This document shows, piece by piece, positions 44,136-52,854 of a stretch of DNA of 64,000 nt. The stretch's first letter is position 1; each line of letters opens with the position of its first letter. The position numbers and the translations under genes are program-made. The DNA is taken from positions 1-64,000 of the forward strand of contig NZ_JAIQDB010000004.1 of assembly GCF_020037475.1 (NCBI RefSeq), in the 5' to 3' direction. The stretch is from Sutcliffiella deserti (GTDB lineage Bacteria > Bacillota > Bacilli > Bacillales > Bacillaceae_I). Under the pieces are notes generated by a model. The model saw nothing but the letters and a program-made list of their open reading frames with translations. It did not search any database and was not told where the DNA came from.

Positions 44136-44909
44136 TTATTTTCCTTCAAAGACTGCTTTGCGCTTCTCGATAAACGAAGTTACACCTTCTTTATGATCAG
44201 CAGTTAGACCTGCAATTCTTTGGCCATTTGCTTCTTGCTCGAGGTATTCGTCATAATCCATTTCCCAGCTTGCCTTTATAGAACGTTTAATCAGTCCAAC
44301 CGCTTTAGTAGGCATGCTAGCTAATCTTTCTGCGAATTCTCTTACTTCTTGGTCCCAATTTTCCTGACTGATAACTTTTGTTGCAAGACCCAGTTCCTTT
44401 GCTTCCTGGGGACGAATTTTTTCTCCCAGAATAGCAATCTCTAATGCTTTTGCGGTTCCTATTAATTTTGGAAGAAAATACAGATTTCCGGAGTCCGGTA
44501 TTAACCCTACGTGGATAAAAGCTTGAACAAAACTAGCTTTTTCAGAGACGAGACGAAAGTCACACGCTAGCGCGAGACTGAAACCAGCCCCTGCTGCTAC
44601 ACCATTAACGGCTGCTATTACTGGTTTTTCGAAACGTGCAAGCTCTTTCATCATCGGACCATAACGGTTTCTGAGTACCTCTCCATGGTCCATGTTTTCA
44701 TCCACTTCTGAAAGATCCTGGCCAGATGAAAAGGCTCTGCCTTCTCCTGTTATAACGAGAGATCTAACATCCTGATCTAAGCCAGCCTGCTTAATGGCCT
44801 TTTGAATTTCTTTGTTCATTTGTTCTGTAAATGCATTTAAATTATTTGGTCTGTTTAAAGTAATCCACGCTACACGATTCTCTATGGAGTAGGTTATTGT
44901 TTCAAACAT
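44136..44909 (-). CDS. paaG: enoyl-CoA hydratase/isomerase, PaaG-like
   Basis: The 257-residue crotonase-fold protein has an oxyanion-hole region AVNGVAAGAGFSLALACD and ALDLS-like GRAFSSGQDLSEVDE. It lacks Glu at one of the usual hydratase positions, with LIPDSGNLYFLPKLIG in place. The Asp there is the catalytic residue of PaaG-type isomerases, which turn the ring epoxide into oxepin-CoA. Assignment PaaG versus PaaF relative to the next gene is by that feature. ATG follows GGGGG. Confidence 0.78.
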   Translation of the reverse strand: MFETITYSIENRVAWITLNRPNNLNAFTEQMNKEIQKAIKQAGLDQDVRSLVITGEGRAFSSGQDLSEVDENMDHGEVLRNRYGPMMKELARFEKPVIAAVNGVAAGAGFSLALACDFRLVSEKASFVQAFIHVGLIPDSGNLYFLPKLIGTAKALEIAILGEKIRPQEAKELGLATKVISQENWDQEVREFAERLASMPTKAVGLIKRSIKASWEMDYDEYLEQEANGQRIAGLTADHKEGVTSFIEKRKAVFEGK

Positions 44910-44920
44910 AGCATTCCCCC

Positions 44921-45700
44921 CTATTCTCCTTCAAAGTTAGGCTTTCGTTTCTCTTGAAACGCCCGCATTCCTTCTTTTTGATCTTTAGAAGCAAATAAAA
45001 GATAGAAATTCTTTCTTTCATATTGCATCCCTTCATAGATGGAGTAGTCTACTGCCTTTAAAACTGACTCTTTTATTAAACGAAGGGAAAGAGGTGCTTG
45101 TTTAGCTATCTTGTTTGCAAACTTCATCGTTTCTTCCTGCAGCAGTTCTTTCGAGACAACACGATTGATGACACCGTAGTGCAAAGCTTCTTTTGCACTC
45201 ATTCTTTCGCCAGTCAGGAGCCACTCCATTGCTTTTGATTTGCCCATCAATTTTGTCAATCTCTGAGTACCCCCAGCTCCTGGCATAACACCAAGGCTGA
45301 TTTCCGGAAACCCGAATTCAGCGTCATGTGCTGCGAATAAAATGTCACAGCATAAAGCTAATTCAAAGCCTCCGCCCAGTGCAAAGCCTTGGACTGCACC
45401 TATTATTGGCTTTTTAACCCATGCAAGGCGATCCCAATCAGTAAATTGGTTTAACAGTTCCAGTTCGATAGCAGTTGCATTTGACATTTCATCAATATCT
45501 GCTCCGGCTGCAAAGGCTCTACCATTCCCTGAAAGAACAATAACTTTCACATTATCATCCCGGTCAAAATCCTCTATCGCTCTCACAATTTCAGCAACCA
45601 TCGGACGGTTTATCGCGTTTAATACTTTGGGACGATTTAATGCAACGACCCCAATCGAACCTTGAGTCGAAACTTCAATTAATTCGTACCTATTATTCAT
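44921..45700 (-). CDS. paaF: enoyl-CoA hydratase, PaaF-like
   Basis: The 259-residue crotonase has GRAFAAGADIDEMS, AVQGFALGGGFELALCCD and the pair of catalytic glutamates in FPEISLGVMPGAGGTQRL, the standard hydratase pattern. It would hydrate 2,3-dehydroadipyl-CoA. The start overlaps the end of the EthD-type gene by 8 bases, so translation is coupled. It lies 11 bases from the PaaG-like gene. Confidence 0.82.
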   Translation of the reverse strand: MNNRYELIEVSTQGSIGVVALNRPKVLNAINRPMVAEIVRAIEDFDRDDNVKVIVLSGNGRAFAAGADIDEMSNATAIELELLNQFTDWDRLAWVKKPIIGAVQGFALGGGFELALCCDILFAAHDAEFGFPEISLGVMPGAGGTQRLTKLMGKSKAMEWLLTGERMSAKEALHYGVINRVVSKELLQEETMKFANKIAKQAPLSLRLIKESVLKAVDYSIYEGMQYERKNFYLLFASKDQKEGMRAFQEKRKPNFEGE

Positions 45701-46001
45701 TCACTTCTTCACCAATCATCAGTGTTACCAGATCACCGGCAAAGCTCATTAAATCTTTGCCTGATGCTTTAGCTTCATCTGTTCTCATAGCCTGTTTCAG
45801 TGCATCATGGCTATCATAGTACATTTCACACATTAGATAATATTTTCCTTCCCCACCCATCGGACTGCCTACCACTTTTGTTACTTCCATTTTGCGAAGA
45901 CCAGGAATCTTTTGAGTTATTGGTCCATGAGTTTCAAAATAATACTGATCAAATGCCTCTTTGTTTTCAGGGTGCTTGTAAAGTGCGATTAGTTTTACCA
46001 T
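45693..46001 (-). CDS. EthD-family small protein in paa cluster
   Basis: The 102-residue dimeric alpha/beta-barrel protein of the EthD family starts MVKLIALYKHPENKEAFDQYY and has the family motif THGPITQKIPGLRKMEV. EthD was named for an ether-degradation locus. Its chemistry is unknown. Its place between paaD and the paaF-like gene, coupled to the latter, suggests a part in the oxepin or ring-opening steps, which is inference. ATG follows AAAGGAGAG. Confidence 0.78.
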   Translation of the reverse strand: MVKLIALYKHPENKEAFDQYYFETHGPITQKIPGLRKMEVTKVVGSPMGGEGKYYLMCEMYYDSHDALKQAMRTDEAKASGKDLMSFAGDLVTLMIGEEVNE

Positions 46002-46141
46002 TTAATATCTCTCCTTTTATATGTAGTAAGCCTAAAAGAATAGTTTCTCTTAAGCTTTTAAAACTAGATTCACATAAGACTATTTCATATTCATTGTTCT
46101 ACTTCTTTGTAATTTGTAACAAATGAGCTTTACAATTGAGC

Positions 46142-46633
46142 TTACATTAAAGTAGATACTGGTTTCATTGCCTCAAATGGATTTTTGCACCCTTTGCAGT
46201 ATAAAATGCTGCGACAGGCTGTCGGACCGAAAATATTCTCCAATGTAGTATACGTAGAGCCACAAAAAGGACAATCAACATGCCACTTGCCCGATTCATC
46301 CATAACAGGTGGTGGCGCAATACCAAATTCCTTTAGTTTTGCTCTGCCTACTTCAGAAACCCGATCCGATGTCCATGGGGGCTGATAGATAAATTCCACT
46401 TCTATTTTATGAAAGAGTGATAGACTAGCTATCGCTTTTTTTACATTACTTTTTATAATATCCAGTGCAGGACACCCCATAAAGGTTGGCAGCATCTTTA
46501 CTATTACACTATTTTTTGTTACATTAACCTCTTCTACCATTCCTAACTCAACGACACTGACAGAATCGATTTCGGGGTCTTTTACTGATTGGAGTTGTTC
46601 CCATACTCTTTGTTGTATTTCTTTTTCCAGCAT
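46142..46633 (-). CDS. paaD: 1,2-phenylacetyl-CoA epoxidase assembly protein PaaD
   Basis: The 163-residue protein has an N-terminal MIP18/DUF59 domain (VKDPEIDSVSVVELGMV, then LPTFMGCPALDIIK) and a C-terminal zinc-ribbon with CPFCGS and CKGC pairs. PaaD helps metal or cofactor assembly of the PaaABC(E) epoxidase. The gene follows paaC by 74 bases. Confidence 0.88.
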   Translation of the reverse strand: MLEKEIQQRVWEQLQSVKDPEIDSVSVVELGMVEEVNVTKNSVIVKMLPTFMGCPALDIIKSNVKKAIASLSLFHKIEVEFIYQPPWTSDRVSEVGRAKLKEFGIAPPPVMDESGKWHVDCPFCGSTYTTLENIFGPTACRSILYCKGCKNPFEAMKPVSTLM

Positions 46634-46707
46634 GTTTTCATCATTCCTTTGTTTTGAGTAAAGGGCTCCCTCAATATTGTACGCGGTTTCTCTTTTTCTA
46701 TTACCTT

Positions 46708-47529
46708 CTACCAGGTTGCATTCACGTTACTGCTGTATACTTCACTTAAAGTTAGAAGAGCTGCATCCAAATCTTTTGTGTGCTCCCCTTTTCTTCCATC
46801 TCCATTTTTCATTCCCATCTGATCTGGAAACTTGAAATCCACACTTTCAAAAACATCTGTCATAGAAGAGACAAATCTCTGGCGAATGAACTCTTCTGAT
46901 TCAATCAAGCCATATTCTGATATGCGGACTGCATCTGGTCCTAGAGATAACACTCCATTGAAGTCCTCCATTACCAACGTTATAGCAGCTTTCATTTTAT
47001 TTTTCGCGATTGTATTTGCTGTACATAACTGGGTAAACCACGTTTTCCAGTGAAGCTGGTGATAGTAAAGCTCCATATTTACTTTTACAGCTACATGTTT
47101 TAAAGGTTCATAGGATGAGTTTTTAAGAGACTCTATTTTTATTTTCTTAGCTTGTGTGTAGAAATAATGTCTAACTACTGTAAAAGCCCAGTCATATTCT
47201 GGTTCAGATAGGTAGGTTCCAGGCCCGTTCACTTTTTCTAAAAGAACGGCATTTACCCGGTTCTCAGCCTTTCTCGCATGTGCAAGGGCATCCACTTCTC
47301 CACATCCGAGGTCTTCTAACAGCTGATAAAACATCGTTGCATGACCCATTGTATCTTGATTAATAGAAGAAAATGCAACGTCTTCTTCAATATGAGGGGC
47401 AAGACCTAGCCATTCAGATCCTCTGAAAGCAATCATAAAATCGTCATCGGCAAGCTGAAACAACAGCTGTGTTAAAGCTTTATAATACTCATTATCTTTT
47501 TTTGCCTCTTCAACGGTTGTAATCGTCAT
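46708..47529 (-). CDS. paaC: phenylacetyl-CoA epoxidase subunit PaaC
   Basis: The protein has 273 residues of the ferritin-like PaaC type, a structural partner of PaaA. The helical bundle includes FRGSEWLGLAPHIEEDVAFSS and GHATMFYQLLEDLG. The ATG overlaps the paaB stop by 4 bases (ATGA). An upstream GTG is part of the ribosome site. Subunit of the complex that adds oxygen across the ring of phenylacetyl-CoA. Confidence 0.88.
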   Translation of the reverse strand: MTITTVEEAKKDNEYYKALTQLLFQLADDDFMIAFRGSEWLGLAPHIEEDVAFSSINQDTMGHATMFYQLLEDLGCGEVDALAHARKAENRVNAVLLEKVNGPGTYLSEPEYDWAFTVVRHYFYTQAKKIKIESLKNSSYEPLKHVAVKVNMELYYHQLHWKTWFTQLCTANTIAKNKMKAAITLVMEDFNGVLSLGPDAVRISEYGLIESEEFIRQRFVSSMTDVFESVDFKFPDQMGMKNGDGRKGEHTKDLDAALLTLSEVYSSNVNATW

Positions 47530-47873
47530 TCCTTTAGTTTCCCTCCCCACGACATAATCTCTTTTTCATCTAACATTCCTTGCTCATAGTGGCGCCATTT
47601 CTTTTTTAAATACCCATATCCCTTTGTGTTTCGATATTCTTTGTTATCCAGTCTTTGTAAGCTTTCACGCTCTTCTTGTGTCATTTTTCTCATATTCGAG
47701 CGTTTTACAACCCATATATCCACAACCGGCTCTCTTCTCATAAAGTTTTCCTGAGCCATTACTAACGCCAATTCTTCGTTTGGTGCCAGTAAGCTAAATT
47801 GATATTGCATTGGAGATGTAGGAGTTCTCTTGCTAAACACTTCGAATTCCTGGTAAAATCCCTTACTGCTCAA
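47526..47873 (-). CDS. paaB: phenylacetyl-CoA epoxidase subunit PaaB
   Basis: The 115-residue protein of the PaaB family begins FYQEFEVFSKRTPTSPMQYQ and has the typical REPVVDIWVVKRS. It bridges PaaAC units. TTG start after GGGGGAG, 15 bases after the paaA stop. Confidence 0.88.
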   Translation of the reverse strand: MSSKGFYQEFEVFSKRTPTSPMQYQFSLLAPNEELALVMAQENFMRREPVVDIWVVKRSNMRKMTQEERESLQRLDNKEYRNTKGYGYLKKKWRHYEQGMLDEKEIMSWGGKLKE

Positions 47874-47888
47874 TCCTGCTCCCCCTTT

Positions 47889-48857
47889 TTACCCTGCATT
47901 CATATCGGAGCTTAAAGCTTCGCGAACCCATGCATTGTTTTCATGTGCTATCACTCGAAGGCGAAGGCGCTCTTTTGATTTAGGACCATTATTCTTAATG
48001 ATTTCTTTAAACCGGCTCCAGTCCGGCTGTTGATAAATCCATTTTTGCTCTTGTTCACTATAGTGCATGGTTTGATCAGGAATAGTTAAGCCCAAAGATA
48101 GTACTCGAGGCACATATTTCGTAAAGAAATCTTGTCGCAGCTCTTCATTGCTTTTTGTTCTAATCTTGTATTTCATGGTTATATCCTGCTTGGATGTTCC
48201 AGTGGTAGAGGCATCAGCAGGTCCGAAGAACATTAACAATGCTTCCCACCAGCGGTTAATGGAATCCTGGATCATCGCTCGCTGCTCTTCTGTTCCTTCA
48301 GCGAGTGCCATAATAATTGCCTCTCCATGTTGAGCGTGAAAAACTTCTTCAGCACAGATTCGTTTTAAGGCACGGGCATAAGGTCCGTACGACGCACTTA
48401 ACATATTGGTTTGTGAGATGATGGCAGCTCCATCAACCAGCCATCCAATTAATCCGGCATCTCCCCAAGTTGGAGCTTCCATATGAAAGACATTATGAAA
48501 CTTTAAATCTCCTGAAAAAAGATCTTGCATAATATCTTCTCGTGTCTTGCCATATGGTACCATCAGATCTTCTGTAACTCTGAGTAAAAGTTGGCCATGA
48601 CCCATTTCATCCTGGACTTTTGCCATAATCCCAAGTTTTCTTTTTAAAGTAGGAGCTTTTGGAACCCACTCTTTCTCTGGAAGCGCTCCCATAATTTCGC
48701 TGATTGCATGCATACTTATTAATTTAATCAGCGTTTTTCGATATTCCTCAGGCATCCAATCGTCTGCCTCAATCTTTTCATCTGCATTAATGCGAGCGAT
48801 GAAATGCTCATATTTTTCCTCTTCCGTTAAGCGGTCAAACGAAATATCGTTTGTCAT
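47889..48857 (-). CDS. paaA: phenylacetyl-CoA epoxidase catalytic subunit PaaA
   Basis: The 322-residue ferritin-like di-iron oxygenase subunit has DEMGHGQLLL and EEVFHAQHGEAI (two E-x-x-H iron sites), plus EAPTWGDAGLIGWLVDGAA. It catalyses epoxidation of the ring of phenylacetyl-CoA using the PaaABCDE complex. First gene after the paa promoter. ATG after AGGAGG. No paaE (reductase) gene follows. Confidence 0.92.
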   Translation of the reverse strand: MTNDISFDRLTEEEKYEHFIARINADEKIEADDWMPEEYRKTLIKLISMHAISEIMGALPEKEWVPKAPTLKRKLGIMAKVQDEMGHGQLLLRVTEDLMVPYGKTREDIMQDLFSGDLKFHNVFHMEAPTWGDAGLIGWLVDGAAIISQTNMLSASYGPYARALKRICAEEVFHAQHGEAIIMALAEGTEEQRAMIQDSINRWWEALLMFFGPADASTTGTSKQDITMKYKIRTKSNEELRQDFFTKYVPRVLSLGLTIPDQTMHYSEQEQKWIYQQPDWSRFKEIIKNNGPKSKERLRLRVIAHENNAWVREALSSDMNAG

Positions 48858-48875
48858 GTTACCGCCTCCTATTTC

Positions 48876-48924
48876 TATAACGTTTATTTAACGACATTAT
48901 AATATAATGTTATATATTAATCAA
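48876..48924 (-). promoter_or_regulatory. promoter and operator of paaABCD
   Basis: Minus-strand TTGATT (48919-48924) and TATAAT (48896-48901) are 17 bases apart. Two bases beyond the -10 begins CGTTAAATAAACGTTATA (48876-48893), identical to the element in the pdh operon promoter. A 17-base palindrome, ACATTATAATATAATGT (48894-48910), covers the -10. Confidence 0.85.
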
Positions 48925-48943
48925 CTCTGAAATTTCTGATTTT

Positions 48944-50260
48944 TCATACTGGTACTCGTTTATCTATTATTCTTACCGCTTTTCCCTCTGAACGGGGAAT
49001 AGAACCGGGCAGCACTACCTTTGCACGAACAGCTATAAAACAATTGTCTTTTATTACTTGCTCCAACTGATTTGCGAGTGCGACTCTCATTTTTTCGATC
49101 AATAACTCACCTGCTCCATTAACCTCCTTTTCTTTCATTTCTACCATAATTTCCAGACTATCTAGATTCTTTTCCTTTGATAACAACAATTGATAATGAG
49201 GGGCAAGTTCTTCTATTGTTAGTATTTGATGCTCTATTTCAGATGGAAAAACATTCACTCCACGGATAATGATCATGTCATCCACCCTGCCTTTTATCCG
49301 TGACATCTTCATGGTCGTTCTGCCACACACACACTTTTCTTTCCAAATTGACGCTATATCTCCTGTACGATACCGAATAATCGGTAAAGCCTCTTTAGTT
49401 AAACTAGTAAAAACCAGTTCTCCATCTTCTCCTTCTGGAAGATTTCTTTTCGTTTTGGGATCAATTACTTCTACGAGGAAATGATCTTCGGCTATATGCA
49501 ATCCATCTTGTGCCTCATGGCATTCCTGTGCTACTCCCGGTCCAAGCACTTCACTTAAACCGTAAATATCACATGCTTTAATATTCAGTTTATTTTCCAA
49601 GATTCTTCTCATCTTCTCAGACCATGGTTCAGCTCCGAAGATTCCATATTTTAAGGATGTGGTTGACGGAATAATACCCAACTCCTCCATCTTTTCGATA
49701 ATAGTCAATACATAAGAAGGTGTACCGCAAATAACAGTAGGCTTAAAATCGTCAATCAGTTGAACTTGTCGAAAAGTATTTCCCCCTGAAACAGGTACTG
49801 TAATCATTCCTAACCGCTCACTCCCATAGTGTAACCCGAGTCCTCCTGTGAAAAGACCATATCCATAAGCATTATGAAGAATTTCACCTGGCTTTCCCCC
49901 ACCAATCGAGATAGCTCTTGCAACCAGGTCACTCCACATATCAATGTCTGCTTTTGTATAAGCGACAACAGTCGGCTTGCCACTTGTCCCGGAAGAAGCA
50001 TGAAGTCGAACTATTCTTTTCCTGTTTACTGCAAAAAGTCCATAAGGATAATTGTCTCTTAAGTCTTGCTTGGTGGTAAAAGGTAGATTCTGAAGGTCTT
50101 GAAGTGTGGAAATATCATTAGGAGTGATAAGATGTTTCTTAAATATCCTTTGATAGAAAGGGACATTCTGATGAACATGTTTGACTGTCTGTTTTAAACG
50201 GTCTAATTGAATTTTTTCCATTATAGACTGTGGAGCTGTTTCGATCTCATGAAGTATCAA
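48944..50260 (-). CDS. paaK: phenylacetate-CoA ligase
   Basis: The 438-residue AMP-forming ligase activates phenylacetate to phenylacetyl-CoA. Motifs are the P-loop LHASSGTSGKPTVVAYT, YGLSEVLGPGVAQEC and the hinge MIIIRGVNVFPSEIE. Typical length for the PaaK class (430-440). TTG start following AGGTTGGTGA. It is upstream of the paaABCD promoter and may have its own promoter, in the 430-bp gap. Confidence 0.9.
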   Translation of the reverse strand: MILHEIETAPQSIMEKIQLDRLKQTVKHVHQNVPFYQRIFKKHLITPNDISTLQDLQNLPFTTKQDLRDNYPYGLFAVNRKRIVRLHASSGTSGKPTVVAYTKADIDMWSDLVARAISIGGGKPGEILHNAYGYGLFTGGLGLHYGSERLGMITVPVSGGNTFRQVQLIDDFKPTVICGTPSYVLTIIEKMEELGIIPSTTSLKYGIFGAEPWSEKMRRILENKLNIKACDIYGLSEVLGPGVAQECHEAQDGLHIAEDHFLVEVIDPKTKRNLPEGEDGELVFTSLTKEALPIIRYRTGDIASIWKEKCVCGRTTMKMSRIKGRVDDMIIIRGVNVFPSEIEHQILTIEELAPHYQLLLSKEKNLDSLEIMVEMKEKEVNGAGELLIEKMRVALANQLEQVIKDNCFIAVRAKVVLPGSIPRSEGKAVRIIDKRVPV

Positions 50261-50689
50261 AATATCACCAACCTTTTTTGTTTTAAGTTAAGTGGTGCTT
50301 CCAGAATAATCCTTAGCATTTCTCTCAGTTAACAACTTAGAACAATATTCATCAGCCAAATGTTTTAATTGAACTTAGAAAAAAATCAAATTAATATAAC
50401 GAAATTTCTCCGCCAGAAAATTTTTATGTAATATAGTATATTCACAATTAAAATAACGTTCCACTACTAAAAAGTCAAGATATTATCAGAAAATTTCTTT
50501 AATTATAGAAGATAAAAAGCCCGGCAGACCGTCAGTCTCTTCAAATTTAGTCGCTTATACGTATTTAGGTTTCATATGATATAAAAAAAGCAAGTTAGTA
50601 GAAAAAGTAATAGATTGTATTTTATTTTGTAATGCTTAGAAAATCCAAGCTGGGTTATTAGCGAGTTAGGTGTCATTCTTCAAGTATCT
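50261..50689. other. intergenic, AT-rich, no gene seen
   Basis: The gap between paaK and the second repeat array contains no gene. It includes an AACGTTAT stretch near 50452, which is a partial match to the shared operator on the minus strand. Confidence 0.4.
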
Positions 50690-51612
50690 TGCTTTTTATT
50701 TACTTATTTTGCTCTGGAAGATACATCATCCGGGTCCTTCAGCACTTTTTATTTACTTACTTTGCTCGAGAATGTACATCATCCGGCGCTAACTCTCCTT
50801 TTCATGTACTTACTTTGCTCGGGAATGTACATCATCCGTTGCCTTCTCCCCTTTTCATGTACTTACTTTGCTCGAGAATGTACATCATCCGTTGCCTTCT
50901 CCGCTTTTCATGTACTTACTTTGCTCGGGAATGTACATCATCCGCGGACTTCTCGCCTTTTCATGTACTTACTTTGCTCGAGAATGTACATCATCCGGTG
51001 CCTTCTCCGCTTTTCATGTACTTACTTTGCTCGAGAATGTACATCATCCGGTGCCTTCTCCGCTTTTCATGTACTTACTTTGCTCGAGAATGTACATCAT
51101 CCGGTGCCTTCTCCGCTTTTCATGTACTTACTTTGCTCGAGAATGTACATCATCCGGTGCCTTCTCCGCTTTTCATGTACTTACTTTGCCTGGGAATGTA
51201 CATCATCCGACGACTTCTCCCCCTTTTCATGTACTTACTTTGCTCGAGAATGTACATCATCCGGCGGGGTGTCTCCTTTTCATGTACTTACTTTGCTCGA
51301 GAATGTACTTCATCCGTTGCCTGATCCCCTGTTAATGTAATTACTTTGCCTGTGAATGTTCATGATCGTACTATTTCTCAGCTTTTCTTGTACTTACTTT
51401 GCTCGAGAATGTACATCATCCGGCGGGGTGTCTCCTTTTCATGTACTTACTTTGCTCGAGAATGTACATCATCCGGCGGGGTGTCTCCTTTTCATGTACT
51501 TACTTTGCCTGGGAATGTACATCATCCGGCGACTTCTCTCCTTTTCATGTACTTACTTTGCCTTTCTTGATACATCATCCGGACCTTTTACCACTTTTCA
51601 TGTACTTACGTT
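50690..51612. repeat. 53-bp tandem repeat array, right copy (about 17 units)
   Basis: About 17 units carry TTTTCATGTAC, TTACTTTGCTCGAGAAT and GTACATCATCC, then a variable 13-base stretch. The starts at 50904, 50957, 51010, 51063, 51116 and 51169 are exactly 53 apart. The arms and phase equal those of the array at the left edge; orientation is the same. Since 53 is not divisible by 3, one open frame passes through all frames of the unit, which explains several long open frames that are not genes. Confidence 0.95.
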
Positions 51613-51645
51613 CCTCTATTAAAACGTTTTATAATTTCCAAACAA

Positions 51646-51683
51646 CAAAAAAACTGCCAAGATCAGTCATCTCAGCAGTTCTT
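51646..51683 (-). terminator. intrinsic terminator of bshB2
   Basis: AACTGC/GCAGTT stem with a T-run on the minus strand. Confidence 0.75.
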
Positions 51684-51694
51684 ACCTTTTCCTA

Positions 51695-52360
51695 TTACAC
51701 TTCAAAAGTCCAAAAAGTCTCTCTATACAACCATTCCTCAATTTCAGGTGAACTATCTTTTAATTGCTGCTCCATCAGTTCTACCCATCCGCTTGTCTGC
51801 GACTTGTGGGCTTTTATTGCTTTTAATTTCTCTTCTGCAACGGATTTGATATCTATTTCGACGTCTGGCTTTCCAATAAGATCGACACTATTTTTCAAAA
51901 TAGCCTTGCCATATATCGTTGGCCTATCACTTTTCGGTAGACGAGATACAGCAATTGCGACCGCATTACTCATTGCATCATGATCTGGATGAACTCCATG
52001 CTTTGGATAGAATGTCAAAATAAGACTTGGTTTTAATTCATGCAAGGCTTTCTCGATAATATCTGCTAAAAATTCCTCATCTTCAAATTCTAACGTTTTA
52101 TCATGCAGCCCTAGCATTCTTAAATCATCAATACCCATAACTTTGCAAGCATCTATCAGTTCCTTTTCTCTAACTTCTGGTAGTGTTTCACGATTTGCAA
52201 ACATAGGGTTGCCAAAATTCCTGCCCATTTGCCCTAGTGTTCCACAAAGATATGTAACAGGAACCCCACTTTGGGTAAAGAGTTTTATCGTCCCTGATGA
52301 ACTAAAAGCCTCGTCATCGGGGTGCGGGAATACCACTAACACATGTTTTTCTGCGAGCAT
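51695..52360 (-). CDS. bshB2: bacillithiol biosynthesis deacetylase BshB2
   Basis: This 221-residue LmbE-type zinc deacetylase removes acetyl from GlcNAc-malate in bacillithiol synthesis. The zinc site is FPHPDDEAFS near residue 11 and HPDHDAMS later. Neighbour yojF upstream is conserved with this gene. ATG follows AAGGAGAG. A paralogous BshB1 elsewhere is usual in Bacillus, but is not in this window. Confidence 0.88.
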   Translation of the reverse strand: MLAEKHVLVVFPHPDDEAFSSSGTIKLFTQSGVPVTYLCGTLGQMGRNFGNPMFANRETLPEVREKELIDACKVMGIDDLRMLGLHDKTLEFEDEEFLADIIEKALHELKPSLILTFYPKHGVHPDHDAMSNAVAIAVSRLPKSDRPTIYGKAILKNSVDLIGKPDVEIDIKSVAEEKLKAIKAHKSQTSGWVELMEQQLKDSSPEIEEWLYRETFWTFEV

Positions 52361-52394
52361 TTCAATCTCTCCTTTTTCACAAGAGTAAAGAAGC

Positions 52395-52739
52395 CTAGTT
52401 AAAAGGTTCTTTACTTATTTGAAGCGCTACGGCCAATTTTCCTTCCGGATTTAAACCTGCTAATAGCAACCTGTCGTTTTCATCAATTTCAAAATGCGTT
52501 ACTCCTTCTGCGTATACCCAGCCGAACTCCAATTTCAAGCCGATACGATATGGGTTGACGCCCCTAATCTTTCCGTGCTCATACTTTAACTGAACATTTC
52601 TTATAAAAGCACCAACTGCCAATCCTGTATTATGATGACCGGCATAGGCCCCATTTGTTGTTTCAAGATGTAGATAAACATCTGTTTTGGCAAGCTTATC
52701 TAATTGCGCCTGCACTTTAATTTGATCAATAAGCTTCAT
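52395..52739 (-). CDS. yojF: YojF-family protein (DUF1806)
   Basis: The 114-residue protein has no recognised catalytic residues. It has beta-strand-rich sequence (VYLHLETTNGAYAGH, FGWVYAEGVTHFEID). It is always found next to bshB2. Function unknown. ATG after GGAGGAAG, with 34 bases to bshB2. Confidence 0.82.
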   Translation of the reverse strand: MKLIDQIKVQAQLDKLAKTDVYLHLETTNGAYAGHHNTGLAVGAFIRNVQLKYEHGKIRGVNPYRIGLKLEFGWVYAEGVTHFEIDENDRLLLAGLNPEGKLAVALQISKEPFN

Positions 52740-52854
52740 GTCTTCCTCCTACACCTTATTTTCCTACCTATAATTATTCCTATCTACATTTTATAATAAC
52801 TGGCGGATAATACGAAATGGTTTGCATTATCTTTCTTTCTTGATATAGGGTTAA

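Noticed and set aside
50689-51340. Three overlapping long open frames (155-211 codons) on the plus strand
   Set aside because: They run through the 53-bp tandem repeats. The unit length is not a multiple of three, so the same amino-acid strings reappear shifted; they have no ribosome site pattern and no conserved protein character.
50690-51612. CRISPR array
   Set aside because: The variable stretch is only about 13 bases and its copies resemble each other, and there are no cas genes. It is a tandem repeat.
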